Source: Bacteroidales bacterium (GTDB lineage: Bacteria; Bacteroidota; Bacteroidia; Bacteroidales; F082). From it: a stretch of DNA of 35,951 nt. Where the stretch lies: NCBI GenBank assembly GCA_029933225.1, contig JAOZOO010000020.1, positions 1-35,951 of the forward strand, read 5' to 3'. A program made the translations under genes and the position numbers. Below, in pieces: positions 15,366 to 22,598 of this stretch (position 1 is the stretch's first letter; each line of letters opens with the position of its first letter). The notes under the pieces are model-generated. The model did no database searches. It saw only the letters and a program-made list of their open reading frames with translations, and had not been told where the DNA came from.

Positions 15366-16411
15366 TACAGCTCTCCCGTCGTAGATATTTTCTCAAACTC
15401 GCTCAAATCCACCATCATATCCCATGAATAGCGGATAAACATTTTGCCGATGTCATATTTTTCGAAGGGTTTTACCTCATTGCCCAACGCAAGGTTGACG
15501 AGCGCTTCGGGGATGTTTTGCCCAACACCCACGGCAAGGTATATCCATGCAGGGATGCGGGGATTTATTTCAAGGAGTACATATTCTCCCTCTTTGTTTT
15601 TCATCAGTTCCAGCTCAAAACCGCCCCGCCATTTTGTTTTGGCGATAAAACTTCGGGTAAGCTCCAGCAGGCGATCATCGCTTACGGCAATGCCACCCCA
15701 TGCTTTACCTATGTCGGTGATGTATTGTTTTCGCATGGGCACAGCGGCGATGGTGTTTCCTTTCCCGTCACCCAAGCCGGTAACATTAAATTCGGTACCA
15801 TGGATAAATTCCTGAATGATTATCGGCAAACCCCATTTGGAAGTAATGGTATTGAAAGCCATGGTTGCCTGCTCAAGATTGTAAACCACTTTGGCATCGT
15901 AGTATTTCCCTTTGACCAAAACAGGCCATTCAAATTCCCTGGCGATCTCCGCTATTTTTCTTGTTTCGTAAACGGCTTCGCTTTTGGGAACGGGGATATC
16001 GTATTTCTCTCCGAACTCGGGCAGATTAACTTTCAGCCGTTCTTCAAACTGTTCCAGTGTGGGCAGGAAAGTGTGGATGCCGAGTTTCTTCAATTTAGGT
16101 TCCAGTTTGATAAACGAATACAGTTCAGCATCAAAATTCGGGATAACGATATCCATTTTTTCCTGCTGCTGGATGTATTCGAGACGTTCAAACAATAATT
16201 CGGTACCCGCCGAAGGATAAGGAATCTGATAAACTTTATCCACCAGTTCATGCATATAGATGCCCGGCTCGAGCGATTCGTAGGACAAGCCGATGATGCG
16301 CACATCGAATGATTCGGACTCACGCAACGCCCGGATCACCGGAATACCCGGCCCGGGATTGTCAATGGCGTTCAGCGCCGTTACGCCGATAGTATATTTA
16401 GTCTTTTTCAT
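15365..16411 (-). CDS. ATP-grasp ligase
   Basis: 348 residues from the ATG at 16411. A TTG three codons upstream is possible but adds nothing. The N-terminal pre-ATP-grasp domain starts Y-T-I-G-V-T-A-L-N-A. The ATP-grasp core shows W-P-V-L-V-K-G-K-Y-Y (nucleotide-binding lysines, about 165-174), I-I-Q-E-F-I-H-G-T-E-F-N-V-T-G and the metal-binding L-L-E-I-N-P-R-I-P-A-W (about 300-310). Such enzymes join a carboxylate to an amine or thiol via an acyl phosphate. The nearest known types are carbamoyl-phosphate-synthase-like and amino acid ligases. Its start lies 14 nt inside the PqqD-like gene, so the two are translationally coupled. The substrate cannot be read. Confidence 0.87.
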   Translation of the reverse strand: MKKTKYTIGVTALNAIDNPGPGIPVIRALRESESFDVRIIGLSYESLEPGIYMHELVDKVYQIPYPSAGTELLFERLEYIQQQEKMDIVIPNFDAELYSFIKLEPKLKKLGIHTFLPTLEQFEERLKVNLPEFGEKYDIPVPKSEAVYETRKIAEIAREFEWPVLVKGKYYDAKVVYNLEQATMAFNTITSKWGLPIIIQEFIHGTEFNVTGLGDGKGNTIAAVPMRKQYITDIGKAWGGIAVSDDRLLELTRSFIAKTKWRGGFELELMKNKEGEYVLLEINPRIPAWIYLAVGVGQNIPEALVNLALGNEVKPFEKYDIGKMFIRYSWDMMVDLSEFEKISTTGEL

Positions 16412-16673
16412 TATCGTCAATTAAACCGTATTGTTTCAACATGGTAATAAAATCATAAAGGTCTTTGTCAATGGTCGGCGCATCGGTTTCATAATTTTCC
16501 AGAATATGATTGCTGATGTCCTGCGTCGGCATTTCTTTTTTCAACAGTTCCATGATTTCCATCCCAATGGGATTAACGGAAAAGGATTCGCCGGATGACG
16601 GATTAAACACGAACCCGGAATCACTGATGGCAATGTTCTTTTTTATCTTCATAACGTTCTGATTTTGTTGCAT
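16398..16673 (-). CDS. PqqD-like (RRE-fold) peptide chaperone / carrier
   Basis: 91 residues (84 if M8 is the start). It matches the PqqD pattern: a short N-terminal beta part (K-I-K-K-N-I-A-I-S-D-S-G-F-V-F), S-V-N-P-I-G-M-E-I-M-E-L-L (about 32-44), then I-S-N-H-I-L-E-N-Y at 53-61, D-K-D-L-Y-D-F-I-T-M-L at 69-79 and a final Y-G-L-I. PqqD and the related RiPP recognition elements bind leader peptides and present them to tailoring enzymes. It is the first gene of the run and overlaps the ATP-grasp start by 14 nt. No radical-SAM partner or separate precursor peptide was found nearby. That makes the leader-like tail of the decarboxylase a candidate ligand, as inference. Confidence 0.85.
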   Translation of the reverse strand: MQQNQNVMKIKKNIAISDSGFVFNPSSGESFSVNPIGMEIMELLKKEMPTQDISNHILENYETDAPTIDKDLYDFITMLKQYGLIDDNEKD

Positions 16674-16819
16674 AGAATTTTACAGGGTACGAAATTAGAC
16701 TTTTGAGATTTGACAGTTGTTATATAATTTTCGGAAAAATGTATAAGATTTTAATATATCCCGGCCCTGTCCAAAGGACTCCTTCGGAGAAAGACCGGAA
16801 AACTGATTTGTATGCAAGA

Positions 16820-18094
16820 TTAATCTGTGTAGAAATCAATCATGCGTTGTATGGCTCTTGTGCAGACCGGGCAGAAGGTGTCACCTGAAAAGCTGTTCAT
16901 CAGACAGTCATGATAAGGGCGGTAGATTCCTTTTGCCGAATACCCCGCTCCTTCAAAAACGCCCACCGTATGATAATATTTTTCAATATCCGGCGTGGGA
17001 ATGGGTGTTTTCTTTTTCATCATGTCTTTCCATTTCCGATCAAAATCCACAAGCGTTGTCAGGTTGGGCTCCCAGGGTTCTGCTTTCAGGTTATAAAAAT
17101 CGTTGTAGCCTGTTTCCGAGGTGTAATATTCATCTCCCAATCCTGCAAAACCATGGCCAAATTCATGAATCATGATCTTGGGCGCAAAAGCGCTGCCGAT
17201 CACGCTGACATTATAATAGTTATAAATCGAACCGCCGCCGTATTTTTTGCTGTTTACCAGGATGTAAATCTGGTCGTAAGGGGCATTGGCTGCCAGGTCG
17301 CAAACACTTTTATAATCCCCGGTCATCAGATAACGTTCCGTGTCGAATGTATAATACGAGGTATTCAAAAGGGTTCGCTTCCAGGTATGCGTTCCAGGGT
17401 TGTCGGTTCCCTTTTCCGGTGATGGTGCCAGAATACCCCGGATGTTGAATTTGTCTTTGTTTTCCTTGTAAGGAGAAAAAGAGAAAAGTTCTCCGGCAAA
17501 TTGTTGGCAATCTTTGATGAATTTTCCCATTTCTTCTTCGGTATATCCTTCGGGAAGGATGACAATATCCACTTTGTTTGCCGGATCGCCGGTAACCTGC
17601 ACATCAAAAGATGGATAAACCAGCCGCCTGTCACGTTTGATGAATTTGTCAAAAGGATCCACGATGTATTCAAACTTTTTCACAAACTCACCGTCCCGGT
17701 TGCGGCTGTAAAACTCCACACGTACTTTTTCTTTCGGAAAGGGAAAAATCACGCTTTCTGAAAAAGTACGCCGGTTTTTTTTGGCTTCATCCGTTGTCTG
17801 CCACTCGCCAAAGAGTGTTGAATAACCATGCGAATAGATTAGCGAATCATTTCTGATTAGAAAAACTTTAAAAAAATATTTTCCGTATTCAAAAGGGTCA
17901 ACAAGGTTGGTTTTTGTACCACCCCAGTAAGGTTCCATAATCAATTCATCAATGGAATAAGTCTCCGTGCTGTCGGTTCCGGTATGGTAATATCCAATTC
18001 GGAGTGTCTTGTCTTTGAAATAATTGTCAAACTGTTGCCCGAAACCTGCACCGGCCAAAAACAGGAAGGCGAATAATAGCCATATTTTTTTCAT
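16820..18094 (-). CDS. M64 family (IgA-peptidase-type) secreted metallopeptidase
   Basis: 424 residues with a signal peptide (M-K-K-I-W-L-L-F-A-F-L-F-L-A-G-A-G-F-G-Q-Q, cleavage near 20). The N-terminal ~160 residues form a beta-rich domain. The catalytic domain then shows V-D-I-V-I-L-P-E-G-Y-T (175-184), A-P-Y-D-Q-I-Y-I-L-V-N-S, and the zinc motif H-E-F-G-H-G-F-A-G-L-G-D-E-Y (H310, E311, H314, D321). These are the M64 family hallmarks. The C-terminal C-P-V-C-T-R-A-I-Q segment is also typical. Members are widespread in Bacteroidota; cleavage of immunoglobulin A is known only for the founder. The gene is divergent from the sigma factor and separated from the PqqD-like gene by 146 nt. Confidence 0.93.
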   Translation of the reverse strand: MKKIWLLFAFLFLAGAGFGQQFDNYFKDKTLRIGYYHTGTDSTETYSIDELIMEPYWGGTKTNLVDPFEYGKYFFKVFLIRNDSLIYSHGYSTLFGEWQTTDEAKKNRRTFSESVIFPFPKEKVRVEFYSRNRDGEFVKKFEYIVDPFDKFIKRDRRLVYPSFDVQVTGDPANKVDIVILPEGYTEEEMGKFIKDCQQFAGELFSFSPYKENKDKFNIRGILAPSPEKGTDNPGTHTWKRTLLNTSYYTFDTERYLMTGDYKSVCDLAANAPYDQIYILVNSKKYGGGSIYNYYNVSVIGSAFAPKIMIHEFGHGFAGLGDEYYTSETGYNDFYNLKAEPWEPNLTTLVDFDRKWKDMMKKKTPIPTPDIEKYYHTVGVFEGAGYSAKGIYRPYHDCLMNSFSGDTFCPVCTRAIQRMIDFYTD

Positions 18095-18123
18095 AACTTC
18101 ATTGTGTTTTTTATCTGAAGGTA

Positions 18124-18141
18124 CAAATGTAAATATCTTTG
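18124..18141. promoter_or_regulatory. Back-to-back -7-like boxes of the M64 and sigma-factor genes
   Basis: TACATTTG on the minus strand (18131-18124) faces the M64 gene, and TATCTTTG on the plus strand (18134-18141) faces the sigma gene; two bases separate them. Both match TAnnTTTG. Neither has a TTG at ideal distance, so only the -7 boxes are supported. Confidence 0.4.
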
Positions 18142-18189
18142 TTCAATAAGGTTGTAACCAAAGGAAGGTTGCAGCGTCAAACAGAATGC

Positions 18190-18759
18190 ATGAAAGAGGC
18201 CGACGAAATGATCATAACCCGTGTGTTGAACGGTGAGCGTGACGCTTTCGCCGTGTTGGTGGACAGGTATAAAGACAGGGTTTTTTCGCTGGTTTTGGGT
18301 ATTGTGAAGGAAAGACCCGTGGCAGAAGAGGTGGCGCAGGATGTGTTTGTAAAAGCTTTTACTTCGCTGAAGAAATTCAGGAAAGAGTCGGGCTTTTCCA
18401 CATGGCTGTACCGGATTGCATACAATACGGCGGTATCGCAGACAAGGAAGAAAAAGATTTGGCACAGGACATTTGATGAAGAGATGGAACTGGCGGGAAG
18501 TAGGGATGAGGAACTTGAGAAGGAAGTTGCTGAAACGGAAAAGAACAGACAGGAATTATTGCAACAGGCATTGGCAGAATTGCCGGCGGAAGATAAACTG
18601 ATTCTGATGTTGTATTATTTTGAGGAGAAACCTGTGGAGGAGATCAGCAGTGCGACGGGATTGAGCATTTCCAATGTGAAAGTCAAACTGTTCAGAATCA
18701 GAAAAAGATTAAAATCAATTATAGAGCGGATAGGGAAAACCGTACCGGTGATTTATTGA
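18190..18759 (+). CDS. ECF (sigma-70 family) RNA polymerase sigma factor
   Basis: 189 residues from the ATG at 18190. The frame could open at a TTG at 18139, but that lies inside the -7-like box. Region 2 is clear: A-F-A-V-L-V-D-R-Y-K-D-R-V-F-S-L (about 19-34), A-E-E-V-A-Q-D-V-F-V-K-A-F (about 45-57), and F-R-K-E-S-G-F-S-T-W-L-Y-R-I-A-Y-N for promoter melting and recognition. Region 4 has L-P-A-E-D-K-L-I-L-M-L-Y-Y-F-E-E and a helix-turn-helix V-E-E-I-S-S-A-T-G-L-S-I-S-N-V-K-V-K-L-F-R-I-R-K-R-L. A charged linker joins the two. The next gene encodes a small membrane protein that could be its anti-sigma factor. Confidence 0.93.
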   Translation: MKEADEMIITRVLNGERDAFAVLVDRYKDRVFSLVLGIVKERPVAEEVAQDVFVKAFTSLKKFRKESGFSTWLYRIAYNTAVSQTRKKKIWHRTFDEEMELAGSRDEELEKEVAETEKNRQELLQQALAELPAEDKLILMLYYFEEKPVEEISSATGLSISNVKVKLFRIRKRLKSIIERIGKTVPVIY

Positions 18760-18795
18760 TCATAAACCGCAACGAGCATAGAGAATAATTTATCA

Positions 18796-18840
18796 ACATG
18801 GCAACCTTTGCGGAAACATAGCGACCTTTGCGGTTAAATA
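18796..18840 (+). repeat. Two imperfect copies of a 'CctTTGCGG' leader word
   Basis: AACCTTTGCGG and GACCTTTGCGG stand about 20 nt apart just before the 18844 gene. Similar text occurs at 29191-29225 and 22441-22470. These resemble the loose TTTGCGG-containing leader words common in Bacteroidota intergenic DNA. Confidence 0.45.
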
Positions 18841-18843
18841 AAA

Positions 18844-19266
18844 ATGAAAGAAATGGATAACAACGACAAACTCATCAAAGACCTGCTGAAAGAAGGTTTC
18901 CTGACGGAAGCCCCGGCTGGCTTCACTGAAAAAGTGATGAATGCAGTTTCAGAAACAGAAAAAAGCAAAGTGCATCTTTCCGCTTTTCTTTCCTATTTTT
19001 TACTTATCGTCGGCTCGGTAGCTGTCGGAGTCGGAAGCATCTATTTTACAAACAAAGGGCTTATCGTTCAATATTACGAAGGGATCAAAGCTTTCTTTGC
19101 CGGCTTTTTCGTCTCCTCATTTCATGCCGTAAGCAATTCTTTTTCTTTTATCCCCGTCACCCAGGCCGCTTTTTTTGCCGGGATCATCCTCATCATTGCC
19201 CTGTTGCTTCTACTTGACAAATTGGTTTTTGGTAAAAGGTGGAGGATGAATATTCTGATGTATTGA
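18844..19266 (+). CDS. Small membrane protein, candidate anti-sigma factor
   Basis: 140 residues (137 if the second ATG at 18853 is used). The first ~45 residues are soluble and charged (D-K-L-I-K-D-L-L-K-E-G-F, P-A-G-F-T-E-K-V-M-N-A-V), the layout seen at the start of many short Bacteroidota anti-sigma-like proteins. They are followed by hydrophobic segments at about 46-68 and 107-126 and a possible third at 82-100. No zinc H-x-x-x-C-x-x-C motif is present. It lies 84 nt after the sigma gene in the same direction. The regulatory role is inferred from position and layout only; I see no diagnostic motif. Confidence 0.7.
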   Translation: MKEMDNNDKLIKDLLKEGFLTEAPAGFTEKVMNAVSETEKSKVHLSAFLSYFLLIVGSVAVGVGSIYFTNKGLIVQYYEGIKAFFAGFFVSSFHAVSNSFSFIPVTQAAFFAGIILIIALLLLLDKLVFGKRWRMNILMY

Positions 19267-19419
19267 ACAACATTGATGTTTTAAAGATTTAATTTTTTTT
19301 TATACTTGTTACCGTTGGTTCCCTTTCCTAAAACGTATTTTGATTTGTAATTGGTATTACGCGAGGGTGGGGAGTATTTCTTTAACAATTTTTAGAATTA
19401 CCTGCTATTGCAAATGTCT

Positions 19420-19448
19420 TTTGTTTATTGATATTATCCGTACTTTTG
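19420..19448 (+). promoter_or_regulatory. Promoter of the PTPS gene
   Basis: TTTG (19420-19423) and TACTTTTG (19441-19448) are separated by 17 nt, within the range reported for Bacteroidota promoters. The PTPS ATG follows 17 nt after the -7 box. Confidence 0.5.
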
Positions 19449-19465
19449 CCGCCTAATTTTTTTTA

Positions 19466-19885
19466 ATGATCCATATCACAAGGCGCGAACGGTTCAATGC
19501 GGCACACCGGCTTTTCAGGGAGGAGTTCACCGATGAACAAAACCTGGAAGTTTTCGGGAAATGCTCCAATCCAAAATGGCACGGACACAATTATGAGCTG
19601 TTTGTTACCGTTAAAGGAGATATTGATGAAAAAACCGGTTTTCTGGTCAACCTGAAAAAGCTGAGCCGAATCATCAGGGAACAGGTCATTGAAAAGCTGG
19701 ATCACAAAAACATAAACCTTGAAGTAGATTTTATGCAGGGCAAGCTGGCATCAACGGAAAATCTGGCAGTGGGCATCTGGAATGAGCTGGAACCTCATAT
19801 TCAAGGATTAAACGCTGATCTGCATTGCGTTAAAGTGATTGAGTCGGAAAACAATTATGTTGAATATTACGGAGGTAACGAATAA
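19466..19885 (+). CDS. 6-pyruvoyl-tetrahydropterin synthase family, PTPS-II-like
   Basis: 139 residues, the normal size. Zinc ligands are H14 (N-A-A-H-R-L) and H39/H41 in W-H-G-H-N-Y. The catalytic cysteine C33 sits in F-G-K-C-S-N-P-K. The spacing C-x5-H-G-H-N-Y is that of true 6-pyruvoyltetrahydropterin synthases (mammalian type), whereas QueD enzymes have C-x3-H-G-H. The D79-H80 pair and E-S-E-N-N-Y-V-E-Y near the end complete the active site. The substrate is 7,8-dihydroneopterin triphosphate, the product of FolE, whose gene follows 71 nt downstream. This favours a biopterin-type pathway, but queuosine synthesis cannot be fully excluded from motif spacing alone. Confidence 0.88.
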   Translation: MIHITRRERFNAAHRLFREEFTDEQNLEVFGKCSNPKWHGHNYELFVTVKGDIDEKTGFLVNLKKLSRIIREQVIEKLDHKNINLEVDFMQGKLASTENLAVGIWNELEPHIQGLNADLHCVKVIESENNYVEYYGGNE

Positions 19886-19895
19886 ATGAATGATG

Positions 19896-19928
19896 TTGAA
19901 TGTGGTTTTGCCTCCGGCACTATATTTG
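19896..19928 (+). promoter_or_regulatory. Possible internal promoter for folE
   Basis: TTG (19896-19898) is followed after 22 nt by TATATTTG (19921-19928), 28 nt before the folE ATG. FolE could thus be transcribed independently of the PTPS gene. Confidence 0.38.
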
Positions 19929-19956
19929 AAAAGAAGTTTATAACATTCAAAACAGA

Positions 19957-20574
19957 ATGAAGAAGCCAAAAGAATTACTTGGATACGAAAAAATAGAAAA
20001 GTTTGCTCCGGAAAAACTCAAGCAACTGGAATATCATTACCGTGAAATACTGGAACTGATAGGAGAAGACCCGACCCGGGAAGGCCTTCGGGAAACACCT
20101 TTCAGGGTGGCCAAGTCTATTCAGTTTCTCACGCAGGGCTATTATCATGATCCCGAAGAGATTCTGCGTTCGGCCAAGTTTAAGGAAGATTACAGGGAAA
20201 TGGTCATCGTGAAAGACATTGACATTTTTTCGATGTGCGAGCATCACATGATTCCCTTCATCGGGAAAGCCCATGTGGCCTATATCCCCAACGGATACAT
20301 CACGGGATTGAGCAAGATAGCACGCGTGGTGGAAGCCTATTCGCGAAGATTGCAGGTGCAGGAACGGCTGACAACGCAGATCAAGGAAACCATTCAAAGG
20401 GTACTGAACCCGCTGGGCGTTGCCGTGGTCATCGAAGCCCGGCATCTTTGTATGGCCATGCGCGGGATACAGAAACAAAATTCGGTGACTACCACATCGG
20501 ATTTCACGGGAGCTTTCGAGCGTTCCGAAACGAGAGCGGAATTTATCAGTCTGATATCGTCGAAATTATCTTAA
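19957..20574 (+). CDS. folE: GTP cyclohydrolase I (FolE, type IA)
   Basis: 205 residues, normal length. The enzyme converts GTP to dihydroneopterin triphosphate, the entry point to folate and biopterin synthesis. Landmarks are [16 protein letters not shown] near 36-51, [20 protein letters not shown] (zinc Cys and His, about 90-109), [15 protein letters not shown] and the second zinc Cys in [10 protein letters not shown] near 164-173. The terminal T-S-D-F-T-G-A-F block is also present. It lies between the PTPS and BI-1 genes, all in the same direction. Confidence 0.97.
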   Translation: MKKPKELLGYEKIEKFAPEKLKQLEYHYREILELIGEDPTREGLRETPFRVAKSIQFLTQGYYHDPEEILRSAKFKEDYREMVIVKDIDIFSMCEHHMIPFIGKAHVAYIPNGYITGLSKIARVVEAYSRRLQVQERLTTQIKETIQRVLNPLGVAVVIEARHLCMAMRGIQKQNSVTTTSDFTGAFERSETRAEFISLISSKLS

Positions 20575-20603
20575 TCTGAAAACAAAAAAATAAAATATTG
20601 ATT

Positions 20604-21332
20604 ATGGAAAATCTGAACAGACCTATCGGTTTAGCCCCGGATCGGCAAATGCCGGCAACACTTGCCCGCACATATTTATCGGGGGTTTTTATGTGGATGT
20701 TTATCGCCATGGGTATCACAGCCCTTACGGCGTATTTGTTTGCCACCACACCGGAGTTGTTGCGGTTGCTTATCAATCCTGAAACCGGCGGAATGTCGCT
20801 GACGGGATGGATCGTAATGTTATCACCGCTGGGGATCGTACTCTGGATGTCCATGGGATATCAAAAATTGTCCGCATCATCCATGTTGCTGATATTTATT
20901 CTCTTTTCAATCCTTATGGGTGCCAGTTTAAGTTTTATTTTCCTCGCCTATACGGGGGCATCTATTGCCAAAACGTTTGTCATTACGGCAGCCATGTTCG
21001 GTTTTATGGCTTTTCTGGGTTACACAACCAAGACAGACCTGACAAAATTCGGAAGTATTATGTTCATGGGGCTGATCGGTATCATCATTGCCAGTCTGGT
21101 GAACATGTTCATGAGAAGCGGTACACTGGATTATGTGATTAGTTTTATCGGGGTGCTGGTTTTTACCGGACTGACTGCGTATGATGTTCAGAAGCTGAAA
21201 AGAATTGGTGCACAGATGACTGCTGAAGGCGAGAACACCCGGAAAATGACAATCATGGGATCTTTAACTTTATACCTTGACTTTATCAATTTGTTTTTAT
21301 TTTTGTTGCGCTTTCTCGGCAATCGCCGTTAA
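20604..21332 (+). CDS. Bax inhibitor-1 / YccA family membrane protein
   Basis: 242 residues from the ATG at 20604; a TTG two codons earlier is less likely. About seven transmembrane helices: Y-L-S-G-V-F-M-W-M-F-I-A-M-G-I-T-A-L-T at the start, several glycine-rich helices (F-I-F-L-A-Y-T-G-A-S-I-A-K-T-F near 113-127, A-M-F-G-F-M-A-F-L-G-Y-T-T-K) and F-T-G-L-T-A-Y-D-V-Q-K-L-K near 191-203. It ends with L-T-L-Y-L-D-F-I-N-L-F-L-F-L-L-R-F-L-G. The A-Y-D-V-Q and Y-L-D-F-I-N-L-F motifs are diagnostic. Family members conduct Ca2+ or support membrane protein quality control; the bacterial role is not settled. It starts 29 nt after folE. Confidence 0.93.
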   Translation: MENLNRPIGLAPDRQMPATLARTYLSGVFMWMFIAMGITALTAYLFATTPELLRLLINPETGGMSLTGWIVMLSPLGIVLWMSMGYQKLSASSMLLIFILFSILMGASLSFIFLAYTGASIAKTFVITAAMFGFMAFLGYTTKTDLTKFGSIMFMGLIGIIIASLVNMFMRSGTLDYVISFIGVLVFTGLTAYDVQKLKRIGAQMTAEGENTRKMTIMGSLTLYLDFINLFLFLLRFLGNRR

Positions 21333-21361
21333 GTTTGTTCATTAGCCAAAAAGCCTGATTT

Positions 21362-22240
21362 ATGAATGCTTATGTTTTTCCCGGACAGGGGGCCCAATTT
21401 GTAGGAATGGGTAAAGATCTTTACGATTTTTCTTCCAAAGCGAAGGATATGTTCCACAAGGCGAACAGCATCCTGAAGTTTAAGATAACGGATTTGATGT
21501 TTGAAGGCACGGAAGAAGATTTGAAACAGACAAATGTTACACAGCCTGCTATCTTTCTTCATTCGGTCATCCTTTCCAGGGTCATGGATGATTTTAAGCC
21601 CGATATGGTTGCCGGACATTCGCTGGGCGAATTCTCAGCTCTTGTTGCCAATAAAACGCTGACTTTTGAAGACGGGTTAAAACTTGTAGCCAAACGTGCC
21701 CAGGCGATGCAGAAAGCATGTGACCTGGAGCCGTCAACCATGGCTGCCATCATCGGGCTGGAAGATGTAATGGTGGAACAGGTTTGTGCCAGCATAAAAG
21801 ATACGGTGGTCCCGGCCAATTACAACAGTCCCGGGCAGGTCGTGATATCAGGTTCGGTAAAAGGCGTGGAAAAAGCTGTGAAAAAACTGGAAGAAGCCGG
21901 AGCCAAAAGAACCCTGATCCTGAAAGTAGGCGGTGCTTTCCACTCACCTTTGATGGAACCGGCACGGTTAGAGCTGGCCGATGCCATTAACAAAACTAAA
22001 TTCAACACAGGTATCTGCCCTATTTACCAGAATGTTACGGGACAATCCGTTACGGATCCCGAAATCATAAAAACCAATCTGATAGCTCAATTGACCTCAC
22101 CCGTTCAGTGGACACGGATCATGCAAAATATGATTGCCGACGGAGCCAACAACATCATTGAGGTGGGCCCGGGAAAAGTACTTCAGGGGCTTTTCAAAAA
22201 AATAGACCGGAAAATCAAGACACAGAGCGCAGGGATTTAG
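21362..22240 (+). CDS. fabD: Malonyl-CoA:ACP transacylase (FabD)
   Basis: 292 residues, normal length. Transfers malonyl from CoA to acyl carrier protein for fatty acid synthesis. It begins with the family start Y-V-F-P-G-Q-G-A-Q. The nucleophile S87 is in G-H-S-L-G-E, and R112 in K-R-A-Q-A-M-Q binds the malonyl carboxylate. H194 in A-F-H-S-P-L-M completes the catalytic pair. Q-N-V-T-G and the C-terminal G-P-G-K-V-L-Q-G-L are also typical. It follows the BI-1 gene by 29 nt. It is not in a fab cluster here. Confidence 0.96.
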   Translation: MNAYVFPGQGAQFVGMGKDLYDFSSKAKDMFHKANSILKFKITDLMFEGTEEDLKQTNVTQPAIFLHSVILSRVMDDFKPDMVAGHSLGEFSALVANKTLTFEDGLKLVAKRAQAMQKACDLEPSTMAAIIGLEDVMVEQVCASIKDTVVPANYNSPGQVVISGSVKGVEKAVKKLEEAGAKRTLILKVGGAFHSPLMEPARLELADAINKTKFNTGICPIYQNVTGQSVTDPEIIKTNLIAQLTSPVQWTRIMQNMIADGANNIIEVGPGKVLQGLFKKIDRKIKTQSAGI

Positions 22241-22598
22241 AGTCTGGGGGTTTGAGTTCAGAGTCTTGAGTTGATTTGAATTTTGGGAGAGACGGTTAAA
22301 ATCAATTTATTAAAGTCGTTTTCATTTTCTACCTTTACACTCACAAATATTCTGCAGGGTGAATCCATTTCAATTGCACATGTAAACTTGGGGCAGTCTA
22401 AAAAGTCAATTTTTCAGCGAATTCGATCTAATAAAATCTTTGTGGTTCTCTGTGACTTCTTTGCGAACCTCTGTGTAACAGCTTTTTATATTTGTATCGC
22501 AGAGTTACACTTCCAAAGTAATGCCTGTGGCAAAAGTAACCACAGAGGTACACAGAGGACTTTTTCGACAGCCCCAAAAGATGTGGGAGGACAAAGGA
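22241..22598. other. 358-bp intergenic region between fabD and the GH2 gene
   Basis: Contains the MITE-like element (22388-22577) and, before it, low-complexity text with repeated GAGTC and TTGAG words (22241-22275). A plus-strand open frame runs through it but has no protein character. No terminator is evident for the convergent genes. Confidence 0.6.
22388..22577. mobile_element. MITE-like element with ~20-bp terminal inverted repeats
   Basis: The ends 22388-22407 and 22558-22577 are inverted repeats matching at 18 of 20 positions (TTGGGGCAGTC, then AAAAAGTC). The sequence resembles transposase-recognised termini of the GGGGCTGTC-AAAAAGT kind known in IS1182-type elements. The interior is non-coding and itself full of inverted text: GTGTAAC (22473-22479) with GTTACAC (22504-22510), and CCTCTGTGT (22468-22476) with ACACAGAGG (22550-22558). 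No clear target-site duplication is seen. It would have to be mobilised by a transposase encoded elsewhere. Confidence 0.5.

Noticed and set aside
19466-19885. QueD (queuosine) assignment
   Set aside because: The catalytic motif is C-x5-HGH, not C-x3-HGH, and FolE is adjacent; kept as an alternative only.
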